NCBI GenBank assembly: GCA_017463615.1
Contig: JAFTOU010000016.1
Location: 62,001-126,000 of the forward strand
Reading direction: 5' to 3'
Length of the DNA: 64,000 bases
Source of the DNA: Alistipes sp.
GTDB taxonomy: Bacteria > Bacteroidota > Bacteroidia > Bacteroidales > Rikenellaceae
The notes under the pieces are model-generated. The model saw only the letters and a list, made by a program, of their open reading frames with translations, did no database searches and was not told the DNA's origin. Position 1 is the stretch's first letter, and each line of letters starts with the position of its first letter. Shown here in pieces: positions 25,103 to 35,186 of this stretch. The position numbers and the translations under genes were made by a program.

Positions 25103-26254
25103 ATGAACGAGATAAAAAAATGTAGCATTTCGGGCATCGCCTTCGTATTTGAGAAGGTGGCATACAACCGCCTGAATGAGTATATAGAGTCGCTGCGTCG
25201 TGCATACAAAGGCAGCGACGAGAGTGACGAGATTATTGCCGACATAGAGGCTCGCATAGCCGAGCTGATACTCTCGGCGCAGAGCAATGCACAGCAGACC
25301 GTATGCCTGCCGTTGGTGGAGAATATCATCGCACAGCTCGGTAGCGCGGAGGATATCTCTGGCAGCGACGACGAGCCGTCAGAGCCTACGACAGCTACCC
25401 GCATAGCTCGCCGACTCTACCGCGATATGGAGGGCAGCAAGTTGGGTGGCGTCTGCACAGGCTTGGGTCGCTACTTCAGCATTGACCCTACCATTATCCG
25501 CCTGCTGATGTTCTCGCCACTGCTGCTTCTGCCTATATCCCGCATTTCGCACTATATCCACTGGCTTGACCCGCTGGGTCGCAACATCTTCGGGGTGCTG
25601 ATTGTGGTATACATAATCCTCTGGTTTGTAGTGCCTAAGGCTGTCACTGCCCGCCAGAAACTGGAGATGGAGGGCGAGCCTATCACAGCCCGCTCTATAG
25701 CCGACCGTCAGGGCAAAGCCTCGGACGAGGAGCAGGCGAAGTCTACCCTGGCGACCTTTATCACAGGTCTGGGCAAGTTTGCCATCGTGGCACTCAAGGC
25801 GTTGGTTATAATACTGATATTCCCGCTGCTGCTCTGCGGTGTGCTGCTTGTTCTGGCACTCTGCTCGGGAGTTACGGGCATAGGCGCAAGCCTTATGGAG
25901 TTTGGTAGTCTGGGCTCGCTCTCAGATGCAATATCCTCCTACGGCGCATCGCTGCCGATATTTACCATCGGTACTCTGCTGGTGCCTATAGTGGTGATTA
26001 TCTATACACTTATCGTCCTTGTTATCGGTCGTCGTCCGCGCTGGTGGGTATATATCTGCTCGCTTGTGCTGTGGGTGATGCTGCTGATTGGACTCTTTAC
26101 ATCAGGTGCCAAGGTGGTTACCAATATGCACGGCGTAGACGAGGTGGAGCGCATCCTCAAGCAGGACTGGGAGGATAGCCGCCTGCAGGGACAGATGGAC
26201 TCTATGGAGTACAACCGCCTGCTAAACGACCCAAATGTGCAGACGATTGATTAG
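25103..26254 (+). CDS. PspC-domain protein with multiple membrane segments
   Basis: A 383-residue protein. The N-terminal 90 residues are homologous to the first PspC protein (MNEIKKCSISGIAFVFEKVAYNRLNEYIESL). They are followed by a PspC domain (GSKLGGVCTGLGRYFSIDPTIIRLLMFSPLLL ... VVYIILWFVVPKA) and about three further membrane helices (VALKALVIILIFPLLLCGVLL, FTIGTLLVPIVVIIYTLIVLVIG, VYICSLVLWVMLLIGLF). It is the last gene of the operon; a terminator overlapping the next promoter follows. Confidence 0.87.
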   Translation: MNEIKKCSISGIAFVFEKVAYNRLNEYIESLRRAYKGSDESDEIIADIEARIAELILSAQSNAQQTVCLPLVENIIAQLGSAEDISGSDDEPSEPTTATRIARRLYRDMEGSKLGGVCTGLGRYFSIDPTIIRLLMFSPLLLLPISRISHYIHWLDPLGRNIFGVLIVVYIILWFVVPKAVTARQKLEMEGEPITARSIADRQGKASDEEQAKSTLATFITGLGKFAIVALKALVIILIFPLLLCGVLLVLALCSGVTGIGASLMEFGSLGSLSDAISSYGASLPIFTIGTLLVPIVVIIYTLIVLVIGRRPRWWVYICSLVLWVMLLIGLFTSGAKVVTNMHGVDEVERILKQDWEDSRLQGQMDSMEYNRLLNDPNVQTID

Positions 26255-26269
26255 TGCTCAATAGTGCAA

Positions 26270-26316
26270 AATAATGACATCCTTATGCGAGGGTGTCATT
26301 ATTTTTTGTATATTTG
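26270..26316 (+). promoter_or_regulatory. Terminator overlapping the -7 box of the next gene
   Basis: AATGACA/TGTCATT forms the stem of a terminator whose T tract (26302-26307) runs into TATATTTG (26309-26316), the -7 element for the lipoprotein at 26344. No clear -33 element is visible. The two signals share sequence. Confidence 0.7.
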
Positions 26317-26343
26317 CGCAGGTATGCAAACTAACAACAAGAT

Positions 26344-29300
26344 ATGAAAAAGTACTTCCTCTTTTTGGCCGCAGCTGCTTTTATGGCAGTAGGCTGTAAC
26401 CCAACGCCAGATGATGGCAATGATACTCCGACCCCAACGCCCGATGGCGAGGGTCAGCTCAAGGAGTTTGTCGTAGAGATTGACAACCCCGTATCGCGTG
26501 CGGCGGTAAATGGCAATGTTAAGTCTGTATGGAACAACGACGACCGCCTGACCGTAGTCCGCTTTGACTCTCCGACAACCCGTCCAAAGCTCGTTCAGTG
26601 TACTATTGACAACAGCACCATTGAGGGCAGCAGCGCAAAGTTCACAACCACTGGCTACATCAACCTCAGCGGCGAGCAGTATGCCGTATATCCGATGAAT
26701 AGCTCGGCAGTTACCAACTTCACCCCAGGAAATACAGAGAATGGTCGCGTATTTACCATCACCCTACCAGAGCAGAAGTTGGACGACAAGGGTCAGATTG
26801 TCTACCCACTGCTTGTCGGCAACTGGGAGAGCAGCACGCAGAGCTTCAAGATGGTAAACCCGCTGGCTATGTTGCAACTTACACTTACAACCCCATCATC
26901 AGAGAGCTATGAGTATACCCTCAACAGCATTGAGGTTAGCGGAGAGAATGGCGAGAAGATGTGGGGCGATGTTACCGTATCTACCAAGACGCCAGTGGCT
27001 CAGTTTGATAAGGCTACGCAGACCTCTACGACCCTCAACTGCGGAGGTGTGAAGATTGGCAAGCAGGGCACTACCGTAACCCTCTTCATCCCTAAGCAGG
27101 AGTACCAGAAGGGATTTAGCCTTAAGCTCACCTGCACCGAGGGTGTAATGACAACCACCGTGCTGAGCAGCGGCATTGACTGCACAGAGATTGAAAACGA
27201 CCTCGTAGCAGCGAATGTAGAGGTTGTACTTGAGAAGAGCCCTATTATCGTTAGCGGCGTGCGCTCAACAGACTCTACAATCGTTATCGGCTGGACTATA
27301 GACGAGAAGAATGCCCCTTATGTTGGCGAGCTGATTCCAAATGCAGCGGCCGACTACACCGAGGAGATTAAGAAGAGCTACAAGGTTGCCCTCTACAAGA
27401 GTGCCGACTGCAGCGCAAGCAACCTTGTTGTAAGTGTGGACAACCTGCCAGGCAGCGCCTTCCAGAGTCCACTCGTGCCTCCGCGCTTCATCTTCACAGG
27501 CCTTACCCCTGCAACAGACTACTACGCAATGGTATACAACACCACCGACGGCAAGCAGACAACCTTCCCAGTGAAGGTCTCTACCGAGGCTGCATCGGCT
27601 GACAAGAGCAAGATTGTGACCTCTAACGCCAAGGCTGGCGACTTGGTAGTCTACGAGAACTTTGCAGGTATCATCTATGCGGGTGACCTCTCTGCTCGCG
27701 CTGCGGGTGTTTCGCGCTCAGATCGTGGCTCGCTCACCTCGCTGGCAAAGCTCACCGGCGAGATTGCACTTAGCGACACGGGCTACATCCTTGCAAATGC
27801 AGGCACAGAGATTGGTCTGTTCAACACACTAGCTGGCGTGCTGGATGATATGGGCATTCAGAAGTGGGGCTGGATTGGTGGCAAGAGTGGCGCAAATGGC
27901 GGCTCGCTCTGCGCACGCCCAGGATTTGTGAAGATTGGTACTACAGCCAACCGTTCATTCCTCTGCACCCCAATAATCAACGCCATACCTACCGATATGA
28001 GTGCTAAACTGAAGGTTGTCTTCAAGGCTGCACCTTATGGCGACTACAACAAGATGGAGATTAACGAGGCGGAGAAGGCTATTGCCGTAAAGGCACTGGC
28101 AGGTGCTTCATTGGGTAGCGACTACCTGATGAGCTACGCAAGCGTTGCTGCCGAGCAGACTCTGACCCTTGAGGGTACAAACAACACCGACTGGAAGGAG
28201 TACACCGTATACCTTGACAATGTCCCTGCAGGTTCGTCTGTAGCTATCGGTGGTGCGTTGGATGCAACGACAACAAACCGTCTGCTGCTGGACGATGTAA
28301 GGGTTTATGTTGAGGCCTTAGAGAGTCTACCTCCACACGAGGGTGTTATATCTGACAAGAGCGGCAACCCAGTATCTGGCGTAGTTGTTACCGACGGATA
28401 TAGCGTAACCAAGACCGACAGCAACGGTAAGTTTACCATTGAGCGCAACAACAAGGCTCGCTTTATCTACTACACCACCCCTGCCGAGTACGAGATTGCA
28501 CTGGCAGAGGATGGCTATCCACTCTTCTACAAGTCTCTGCCAGCAGATGACCTCAACTTCACCCTTGGCGAGAAGATTACAAAGCAGAACAAGTGGCACC
28601 TCTATGTTATGGCAGACCCGCAGACCAACCAGACCGGTAGACTCTGCATTCCATACTTCAGCAACTACATCGCAACCGACATCAAGGCTATGGTTGAGCG
28701 CGAGGGTTACAACAGCGCACAGGACTGGAACGGCGGCCGATTGGCATACGGCATGGTGCTGGGAGATGTTATCTGGAACAGCGCCAAGGTTAGCTATATG
28801 GGGCAGATGAAGGCCGCTATGGCACCAGATAAGACCAATGTGAGCTGGTTTACCGTCCCTGGTAACCACGACTGGTACGCATCCGACTCGGATACCAATC
28901 CAAACCTTGACTGCTACCACACCATCTTCGGCCCGAGCGTCTACTCATTTGACCGTGGCGATGTGCATGTTGTGGGTATGAACAATGTAATCACGGGCCC
29001 TGGCAAGAAGGTAGAGGAGTACAACGAGGGCTTTACCGAGGATGAGTACAACTGGCTTGTGAAGGACCTGGAGCAGGTGCCAACAGATAAGTGCGTGGTG
29101 CTCTGCGTCCATGTTCCATTCTTTGACGGTGAGGCTGGCGTGCGCCACAGCAAGTACTACTCGCAGACCCTGAATCTGCTCAAGCGCTATGCTAACGCCT
29201 ACATCCTCTCGGGTCACAACCACTACTCACGCCACTGGGTACACACCTCATACGGCTATGTTCACGAGATGAACCACGGCGCAGCGTGCGGTCAGTTCTG

Positions 29301-29982
29301 GAACCTGAAGATTTGCGCCGACGGTACACCTGCGGGCTACTATGTATACACCTTTGAGGGTAACGACTGCTCCGATATGTTCTTCAAGGCGGCAGGTAGC
29401 GCCTCTTCGGCAGAGGGTGTAAATGCACTGCGTATGTACCTGGGTAGCGACTCTTGCGATACTCGCATCACCAGCGGCTACGGCAAGGACTCAAAGACCG
29501 TATATATCAACCTCTACAACGGCAACCTGCTCACCTACTCCGACGCCTCACCACTCAACAAGGCGTGGAAGATAGAGCTGCTCTACAAGGGTAGCAAGGT
29601 TATGGATATGGTCAATGTAACCCGCTCCAACAACACCTACGGCTACCACGACATGCCAAGCGACTACGAGAGCTACTACAGCACTTGGTTGATTAACAGC
29701 AGCTACCTGCGCAACGATACCGACTGGTGGTACAACGGTCGCGGACTTGCTGCCAACAGCACAATCAAGAATCGTGACGGCAACAAGTGGGGCGGCGCGC
29801 TGAGCAACAGCAGCTACAAGAAGAATACCACCCACATCTTCGCCGGCACACTGCCAGAGGATGTAACCCTTGACAGCAGTGATGTTATGGTTCGCGCAAC
29901 AGCCCCTACAGGTCAGGTATACGAGGTTACCACCTTCACCAAGTTCTCCTCTATTGACGGACTTGCTTGGGAGCTGTACTAA
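26344..29982 (+). CDS. Multidomain surface lipoprotein with calcineurin-like phosphoesterase
   Basis: A 1212-residue lipoprotein (FMAVGC; Cys18) with a Pro/Thr/Asp linker. Then, in order: a fimbrillin-like domain (about 40-300, VSRAAVNGNVKSVWNNDDRLTV), an Fn3-like domain (about 305-420), the jelly-roll-like module shared with the 13832 protein (about 430-660, EIGLFNTLAGVLDDMGIQKWGWIGG), a carboxypeptidase-regulatory-like domain (about 662-720, GVISDKSGNPVSGVVVTDG), and a metallophosphoesterase (about 755-1010). The latter has MADPQ, GDVIWN, VPGNHDWY, HVPFF and SGHNHYSR metal ligands, followed by a C-terminal beta-sandwich. It probably hydrolyses a phosphoester outside the cell. The domain limits are my estimates. 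Confidence 0.88.
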   Translation: MKKYFLFLAAAAFMAVGCNPTPDDGNDTPTPTPDGEGQLKEFVVEIDNPVSRAAVNGNVKSVWNNDDRLTVVRFDSPTTRPKLVQCTIDNSTIEGSSAKFTTTGYINLSGEQYAVYPMNSSAVTNFTPGNTENGRVFTITLPEQKLDDKGQIVYPLLVGNWESSTQSFKMVNPLAMLQLTLTTPSSESYEYTLNSIEVSGENGEKMWGDVTVSTKTPVAQFDKATQTSTTLNCGGVKIGKQGTTVTLFIPKQEYQKGFSLKLTCTEGVMTTTVLSSGIDCTEIENDLVAANVEVVLEKSPIIVSGVRSTDSTIVIGWTIDEKNAPYVGELIPNAAADYTEEIKKSYKVALYKSADCSASNLVVSVDNLPGSAFQSPLVPPRFIFTGLTPATDYYAMVYNTTDGKQTTFPVKVSTEAASADKSKIVTSNAKAGDLVVYENFAGIIYAGDLSARAAGVSRSDRGSLTSLAKLTGEIALSDTGYILANAGTEIGLFNTLAGVLDDMGIQKWGWIGGKSGANGGSLCARPGFVKIGTTANRSFLCTPIINAIPTDMSAKLKVVFKAAPYGDYNKMEINEAEKAIAVKALAGASLGSDYLMSYASVAAEQTLTLEGTNNTDWKEYTVYLDNVPAGSSVAIGGALDATTTNRLLLDDVRVYVEALESLPPHEGVISDKSGNPVSGVVVTDGYSVTKTDSNGKFTIERNNKARFIYYTTPAEYEIALAEDGYPLFYKSLPADDLNFTLGEKITKQNKWHLYVMADPQTNQTGRLCIPYFSNYIATDIKAMVEREGYNSAQDWNGGRLAYGMVLGDVIWNSAKVSYMGQMKAAMAPDKTNVSWFTVPGNHDWYASDSDTNPNLDCYHTIFGPSVYSFDRGDVHVVGMNNVITGPGKKVEEYNEGFTEDEYNWLVKDLEQVPTDKCVVLCVHVPFFDGEAGVRHSKYYSQTLNLLKRYANAYILSGHNHYSRHWVHTSYGYVHEMNHGAACGQFWNLKICADGTPAGYYVYTFEGNDCSDMFFKAAGSASSAEGVNALRMYLGSDSCDTRITSGYGKDSKTVYINLYNGNLLTYSDASPLNKAWKIELLYKGSKVMDMVNVTRSNNTYGYHDMPSDYESYYSTWLINSSYLRNDTDWWYNGRGLAANSTIKNRDGNKWGGALSNSSYKKNTTHIFAGTLPEDVTLDSSDVMVRATAPTGQVYEVTTFTKFSSIDGLAWELY

Positions 29983-30031
29983 CACTATATATGGCTGCCT
30001 GACCTGCGGGTTGGGCAGTCGTTAATTTACA

Positions 30032-30604
30032 ATGTACGACTATTTAGAGATTATTGGCACTGCCGTAGGCTTTGTATACCTATGGTTAGAGTATCGGGCA
30101 AGTAGGTATCTGTGGATTGCAAGTGTGGTTATGCCTGCAATCTACTTGGTGGTATTCTACGGCGCGGGGCTCTATGCCGATACGGCGATAAATATCTACT
30201 ACCTCCTTATCGCGCTCTATGGCTGGATTAGGTGGCGACAGGGCTCTGAGGGGCAGGGCGAGCTGCCTATAACCCGAGCATCAGCGGGGGTGTGGATAGC
30301 TATGGCTGCGGTCTACATCGTGGCACAAATTCTGTTCGCCCTACTGCTTATGGGTCTTACAGATAGCGATGTGCCGTGGTTTAACGCCCTCACTTCGGCG
30401 CTGAGCATCGTAGGTATGTGGATGCTGGCGCGTAAGTATGTGGAGCAGTGGCTGGTATGGTTTGTTGTAGATATACTCTCGGCAGCTCTCTACCTCTACA
30501 AGGGGCTTGAGATGACGGCAGTGCTCTACATCGTTTATGCAATAATCGCCATTTTCGGCTACCGCAAGTGGCGAGAAATGATGACAAAACAGGATGCTAT
30601 TTAA
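30032..30604 (+). CDS. pnuT: PnuC-family transporter, probably thiamine (PnuT)
   Basis: A 190-residue protein with about seven membrane helices and aromatic motifs typical of PnuC vitamin transporters (GFVYLWLEYRASRYLWIASVV, YADTAINIYYLLIALYGWIRW). PnuC members carry nicotinamide riboside, PnuX riboflavin and PnuT thiamine by facilitated diffusion with phosphorylation trapping. The downstream overlapping gene encodes thiamine pyrophosphokinase, which argues for thiamine. No TPP riboswitch is evident in the 49-base upstream gap; instead that gap has a CTGCC/GGCAG hairpin. Confidence 0.85.
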   Translation: MYDYLEIIGTAVGFVYLWLEYRASRYLWIASVVMPAIYLVVFYGAGLYADTAINIYYLLIALYGWIRWRQGSEGQGELPITRASAGVWIAMAAVYIVAQILFALLLMGLTDSDVPWFNALTSALSIVGMWMLARKYVEQWLVWFVVDILSAALYLYKGLEMTAVLYIVYAIIAIFGYRKWREMMTKQDAI

Positions 30605-31226
30605 CAAAGATATAGATGCCGTAGTTCTGGCAAATGGCGACTACCCTACCGCCCCGCGACCCGTAGAGATACTGGAGCATAGCCCCTTTACGGTCTGTTG
30701 TGATGGCGGCGCGGATGGCTATATCGCCCGCGGTCGCACGCCCGATCTAATTATCGGCGATGGTGACTCGCTCTGCGCCGAGAACCGCGCAAAGTTCCAC
30801 TCCATAATCATCCGCGACACCGACCAGCAGACCAACGACCAGACTAAGGCGGTCAAGCACCTGCTCTCGCTCGGCAAGCGCCGCATAGCCATTGTTGGCG
30901 CGACGGGCAAGCGCGACGACCATACACTGGGAAACATCGCCCTGCTGACGGAGTATATGCGCCACGGGGCAGAAGTGCGCAGCTATACCGACTACGGAGT
31001 CTTTATCCCCTGCCGCGGCAGGCATAGCTTCAACTGCAAGGCGGGCGCTCAGGTCTCGGTATTCAACATAGGCGCTACGGGCTTCAGCTCCCAGGGTCTA
31101 AGCTACCCCCTCTACGACTTTACCGCCCTCTGGCAGGGCACACTAAACGAAGCCCCAGAAGGAAACTTCACAATAGAGGCACAAGGCGACTACATCGTCT
31201 ACATAACATACGAAAGCAAATATTAG
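30594..31226 (+). CDS. thiN: Thiamine pyrophosphokinase
   Basis: A 210-residue enzyme that transfers pyrophosphate from ATP to thiamine. Motifs are DAVVLANGDYP, VCCDGGADGY, PDLIIGDGDSL, DTDQQTNDQTKAVKHL (catalytic Asp/Thr region) and GATGKRDDHTLGNIALL. The length is normal. It starts 11 bases inside the transporter gene, which couples uptake to phosphorylation and traps thiamine in the cell. Confidence 0.93.
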   Translation: MLFNKDIDAVVLANGDYPTAPRPVEILEHSPFTVCCDGGADGYIARGRTPDLIIGDGDSLCAENRAKFHSIIIRDTDQQTNDQTKAVKHLLSLGKRRIAIVGATGKRDDHTLGNIALLTEYMRHGAEVRSYTDYGVFIPCRGRHSFNCKAGAQVSVFNIGATGFSSQGLSYPLYDFTALWQGTLNEAPEGNFTIEAQGDYIVYITYESKY

Positions 31227-31246
31227 TAAATTAGTTAGGAGTTAAT

Positions 31247-32227
31247 ATGGCAACAATTAAGTCTATTGGCATACTCACCTCGGGAGGTGATGCGCCGGGA
31301 ATGAATGCAGCGATTCGTGCCGTGACGCGAGCAGCCAGATACAACGGCTGGAGCGTGAATGGCATTATGCGTGGATATAAGGGTCTGATTACAGGCGAGA
31401 TAGAGGAGTTTCACTCCAACAGTGTGAGCAACATCATCCAGCGTGGCGGAACGATACTAAAGACCGCCCGTTGTGACGAGTTCAAGAGCGCTGAGGGTCG
31501 CAAGACCGCCTACGACAATATGAAGGCGGCTGGCATTGATGCGCTGGTAGTTATCGGTGGCGACGGAACAATTACTGGTGCGCAGGTATTTGCCGAGGAG
31601 TTTGATGTTCCCGTAGTGGCGCTCCCCGGAACGATAGACAACGACCTCTCGGGCACAGATACGACCATAGGTTACGACACGGCACTAAACACCATCGTGG
31701 AGGCTGTGGATAAGCTACGCGACACAGCCACATCGCACGAGCGACTATTCTTCGTGGAGGTTATGGGTCGCAGGGCTGGCTACCTTGCCCTCAATGGAGC
31801 TATTGCTTCGGGTGCTGAGGCGGCGATAATTCCAGAGTCGCAGACGGGTGACGACCAGCTCAAGACGCTGATAGACAATGGCTTCCGCAAGAGCAAGAAC
31901 TCAGCCATAGTGCTTGTTGCCGAGGATCCATCTACGGGCGGAGCCTTAGGACTTGCCGAGCGTGTGGAGCGCGAGTTTCCGCAGTATGATGCAAGAGTAA
32001 CAATTCTCGGTCACCTGCAGCGTGGTGGCTCGCCAACGGCTGCCGACCGCATCCTCGCCTCAAGGCTTGGTGCTGCAGCGGTAGAGGCACTCAAGGAGGG
32101 TCAGCGCAATGTGATGGTGGGGCTAAAAAATGGAGATATTGTCTACACCCCATTCTGTCAGGCGCTGAGCAAGTCTAAGACCGTGAAGCAGAGCAATGTA
32201 GAGCTTGTCAAGATGTTATCAATATAA
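31247..32227 (+). CDS. pfkA: ATP-dependent 6-phosphofructokinase
   Basis: A 326-residue enzyme with the full PfkA signature: [86 protein letters not shown] (catalytic TIDND), and [15 protein letters not shown]. The Gly-Gly-Asp-Gly motif with Gly at the next position indicates ATP rather than pyrophosphate use. It carries out the committed step of glycolysis in the cytoplasm. A 20-base gap separates it from thiN. Confidence 0.97.
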   Translation: MATIKSIGILTSGGDAPGMNAAIRAVTRAARYNGWSVNGIMRGYKGLITGEIEEFHSNSVSNIIQRGGTILKTARCDEFKSAEGRKTAYDNMKAAGIDALVVIGGDGTITGAQVFAEEFDVPVVALPGTIDNDLSGTDTTIGYDTALNTIVEAVDKLRDTATSHERLFFVEVMGRRAGYLALNGAIASGAEAAIIPESQTGDDQLKTLIDNGFRKSKNSAIVLVAEDPSTGGALGLAERVEREFPQYDARVTILGHLQRGGSPTAADRILASRLGAAAVEALKEGQRNVMVGLKNGDIVYTPFCQALSKSKTVKQSNVELVKMLSI

Positions 32228-32246
32228 ACCCAAAACGCCCAACAAA

Positions 32247-33248
32247 ATGAAGAGAGTTCTCGGCATTGGAAATGCCCTTACAGATATGCTCGTCAATCTG
32301 AGCGACGACAAGGTATTAGAGCGCTACGGCATCGCCCGCGGCTCTATGTCGCTTGTAGACAGCCGTTTACAGTCCGAAGTATCTAAAGCCGTGGCGGGTC
32401 GCCCCTACTCGCTCTCGCTCGGAGGCTCGGCAGACAACACCATCCGCGCCATGGCTCGCCTTGGTGCCGAGGTAGGCTTTATCGGCAAGGTCGGCAGGGA
32501 CACTACGGGCGACTTCTTTGAGCAGGCGTTAGAGAACCTCGGCATTCGCCCCGTAATCTTCCGCGGTGAGAGTCGCTCGGGCAAGTGCGTATCGCTCATA
32601 TCTCCCGATGGCGAGCGCACGATGCTAACCCATCTGGGTGCTGCCCTTGAGCTTAAGGCGGAGGAGATTTCGGATAGCATATTTGCGGGTTACGACTGCC
32701 TCTACATAGAGGGTTATCTTGTTCAGGACCACGCACTTATATCATCCGTAGCTCGCCGAGCAAAGGAGTGTGGTCTGCAGGTGGCTATAGACCTTGCCAG
32801 CTTCAATGTTGTAGAGGAGAACCTCGACTTCCTCCGCTCGCTTGTAGAGAGTTATGTAGACATAGTCTTTGCCAACGAGGACGAGGCGAGGGTCTTTACG
32901 GGCGAGAGCGAGCCGATAAATGCGCTGCAGTATATCTCGGAGCGTTGCTCGCTTGCCGTAGTAAAGATAGGTATGAAGGGTGCGCTGATAAAGCAGGGCG
33001 AGCAGGTTGTCCATGTGGGCATTATGGCTGCCGCCAAGCGTGTAGATACTACAGGTGCGGGCGACTTCTACGCCGCAGGTTTCCTCTATGGACTCACCGA
33101 GGGGCTTGACCTGCGCCAGTGTGGCACTATAGGCGCTGTGACGGCAGGAAAGGTTATTGAGATTGTCGGCACAACCCTCTCCGACGAGGCGTGGGATGAT
33201 ATTTTCAAGTATGTAAACAGGGTAAAAACCGAGAGATATCTATTCTAA
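32247..33248 (+). CDS. PfkB-family carbohydrate (adenosine-kinase-like) kinase
   Basis: A 333-residue kinase: VLGIGNALTDMLV at the start, GGSADNTIRAMARLG (the adenosine/ribokinase GGSAxNT motif), VIFRGESRSGKCVSLISPDGERTMLTHLGAA, VFANEDEARVF, and DTTGAGDFYAAGFLYG with the catalytic Asp and anion hole. The family phosphorylates sugars or nucleosides; the GGSADNT type is common in adenosine-kinase-like members. I chose the ATG at 32247 because it lies after the pfkA stop; an upstream frame from 32205 would overlap it. Its stop overlaps the next start by one base. Confidence 0.9.
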   Translation: MKRVLGIGNALTDMLVNLSDDKVLERYGIARGSMSLVDSRLQSEVSKAVAGRPYSLSLGGSADNTIRAMARLGAEVGFIGKVGRDTTGDFFEQALENLGIRPVIFRGESRSGKCVSLISPDGERTMLTHLGAALELKAEEISDSIFAGYDCLYIEGYLVQDHALISSVARRAKECGLQVAIDLASFNVVEENLDFLRSLVESYVDIVFANEDEARVFTGESEPINALQYISERCSLAVVKIGMKGALIKQGEQVVHVGIMAAAKRVDTTGAGDFYAAGFLYGLTEGLDLRQCGTIGAVTAGKVIEIVGTTLSDEAWDDIFKYVNRVKTERYLF

Positions 33249-35185
33249 TGAGACGATTACTAACCGCACTTTTTGCACTTAGCGCCCTCTGCGCCGTTGC
33301 AGAGTCTCGCCGCCTACTCACTATGGAGGAGGCTATCCTCAGCCGCGAGCTGATACCAGAGAACTACCGTCTGCAGTGGAACGGTGACCACCCGGACCAC
33401 TACCTCCACCCTACCGATAGCGCCCTCTACGCCATACATGTCCGCACGGGCAAGAGTCACGCCGTAGATGCGCCATCAAAGCCTAAGGCGATGTTCCGCA
33501 CCGAAGGCAACAACATTGTCCGCATAGCCGAGGATGGCACTACGCGAGCCGTGACCCACTTTGAGGATAAGAATATCGTTGCCGGCAGCTCCGTCTCGCG
33601 CAACGAGTTTGGAATCTCGGGCGGACTATTTCCGTCGCCCGACAAGAGCCTGCTCGCCTTCTATCAGAAGGACGAGAGCCACGTGGCAACCTTCCCGCTC
33701 TTAGACATCACCACCCGCACGGGTACGCTGTTTGAGATTAAATATCCGATGAACAGCATGTCGTCGGAGATAGTCAGTGTGGGCGTGTACAACCTTGAGA
33801 ATGAGAGCATTATCTACCTCAAGGTTACCGACTTTGACAGCGAGCGTTATCTTACAAACCTTACATGGTCGCCCGACAGCCGCACAATCTACCTGCAGGT
33901 GCTTGACCGCCAGCAGAAGAATATGCACCTGAATGCCTACTGCGCAGCTACGGGCGAGTTTATAGCCACCCTACTCACAGAGCACAACGACAAGTATGTA
34001 GAGCCATCCTATCCACTCTACTTCATTGACTCTGAGCGCTTTATCTACACCACATCCAACCGTAGCGGCTACCAGAACCTCTACCTATGCACCACCGCTG
34101 GCAGCATAGAGCGACTGACCGTAGTAGATGCCGATGTGGAGTATGTGGCACACAACGCCAAGAGTGTATTCTACCACTCGGCGGAGGTGTCGCCAGTGGA
34201 GCAGCACCTCTTTGCCACCGACTTTAAGAGTCGCAAGTCGCGCCAGCTCACTCGCGGCGAGGGTTGGCACAACTGCACCCTCTCTACCGACGGCAAGTAC
34301 TTCGCAGACAACTACTCGTCACTCTCCGTTCCGCGCGTGGTGGCTGTAGGTACTACAGACGGCAAGTTCTACCGCGAGATTTTCCGCGCTGATGACCCAT
34401 CCGTAGGTTACAACTACACGCCAATAGAGCTTGGCACAGTGCGCAGCGCCGATGGCAAGTACGACAACTACTACCGCCTCATAAAGCCGTTAGACTTTGA
34501 CCCAACGAAGAAGTATCCCGTAATACTCTATGTCTACGGAGGTCCGCACTCGCAGATGGTAAACAACTCCTTCCAGGCGCAGCTGCGTCGCTGGGAGATG
34601 TACATGGCACAGCGCGGCTATGTGGTCTTTGTGATGGATAATCGCGGCACAGACAACCGCGGACTGGAGTTTGAGCAGGCGATACACCGCTGCTGTGGCG
34701 TATGCGAGATGGAGGACCAGATGGCGGGCATAGAGTGGCTCAAGAGTCACGAGTGGGTAGATAGCTCCCGCATAGGCGTGCACGGATGGTCGTATGGCGG
34801 ATTTATGACCATCTCGCTGATGGTAAACTACCCCGACACCTTCAAAGTCGGCGTTGCCGGAGGACCTGTGATTGACTGGAAGTGGTACGAGGTAATGTAC
34901 GGCGAGAGATATATGGAGAACGAAGTGACCAACGCCGAGGGCTTAGCCTCAACATCCCTCATCCCACGCGCAAAAGAGCTGAAAGGCAAACTGCTCATCT
35001 GCCAAGGCGCAGTGGACGATGTGGTGCTGTGGCAACACTCGCTAAACTTCATCGACCAGTGCGTAAAACACTGGATACCAGTAGACTACTTCCCATACCC
35101 CCGCGCACAACATAATGTCCGCGGCAAAGACCGCGTCCACCTGATGCAGAAGGTCACCGACTACTTTGAGGACTACCTTAAGTAG
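33248..35185 (+). CDS. Second S9B prolyl oligopeptidase/dipeptidyl-peptidase
   Basis: A 645-residue secreted peptidase with a signal peptide (MRRLLTALFALSALCAVAES), a propeller domain and a C-terminal hydrolase. Ser515 lies in HGWSYGG; Asp is in GAVDDVV and His in RAQHNVRG. Compared with the peptidase at 11572 it is 59 residues shorter and lacks the EEEYGF double-Glu motif, so it may prefer different substrates. It is the last gene of the pfkA-kinase unit. A multi-hairpin repeat starts two bases after its stop. Confidence 0.9.
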   Translation: MRRLLTALFALSALCAVAESRRLLTMEEAILSRELIPENYRLQWNGDHPDHYLHPTDSALYAIHVRTGKSHAVDAPSKPKAMFRTEGNNIVRIAEDGTTRAVTHFEDKNIVAGSSVSRNEFGISGGLFPSPDKSLLAFYQKDESHVATFPLLDITTRTGTLFEIKYPMNSMSSEIVSVGVYNLENESIIYLKVTDFDSERYLTNLTWSPDSRTIYLQVLDRQQKNMHLNAYCAATGEFIATLLTEHNDKYVEPSYPLYFIDSERFIYTTSNRSGYQNLYLCTTAGSIERLTVVDADVEYVAHNAKSVFYHSAEVSPVEQHLFATDFKSRKSRQLTRGEGWHNCTLSTDGKYFADNYSSLSVPRVVAVGTTDGKFYREIFRADDPSVGYNYTPIELGTVRSADGKYDNYYRLIKPLDFDPTKKYPVILYVYGGPHSQMVNNSFQAQLRRWEMYMAQRGYVVFVMDNRGTDNRGLEFEQAIHRCCGVCEMEDQMAGIEWLKSHEWVDSSRIGVHGWSYGGFMTISLMVNYPDTFKVGVAGGPVIDWKWYEVMYGERYMENEVTNAEGLASTSLIPRAKELKGKLLICQGAVDDVVLWQHSLNFIDQCVKHWIPVDYFPYPRAQHNVRGKDRVHLMQKVTDYFEDYLK

Positions 35186-35186
35186 C

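Noticed and set aside
29983..30031. Possible TPP riboswitch before the thiamine transporter
   Set aside because: The gap is only 49 bases, too short for the aptamer, and lacks the CTGAGA core.
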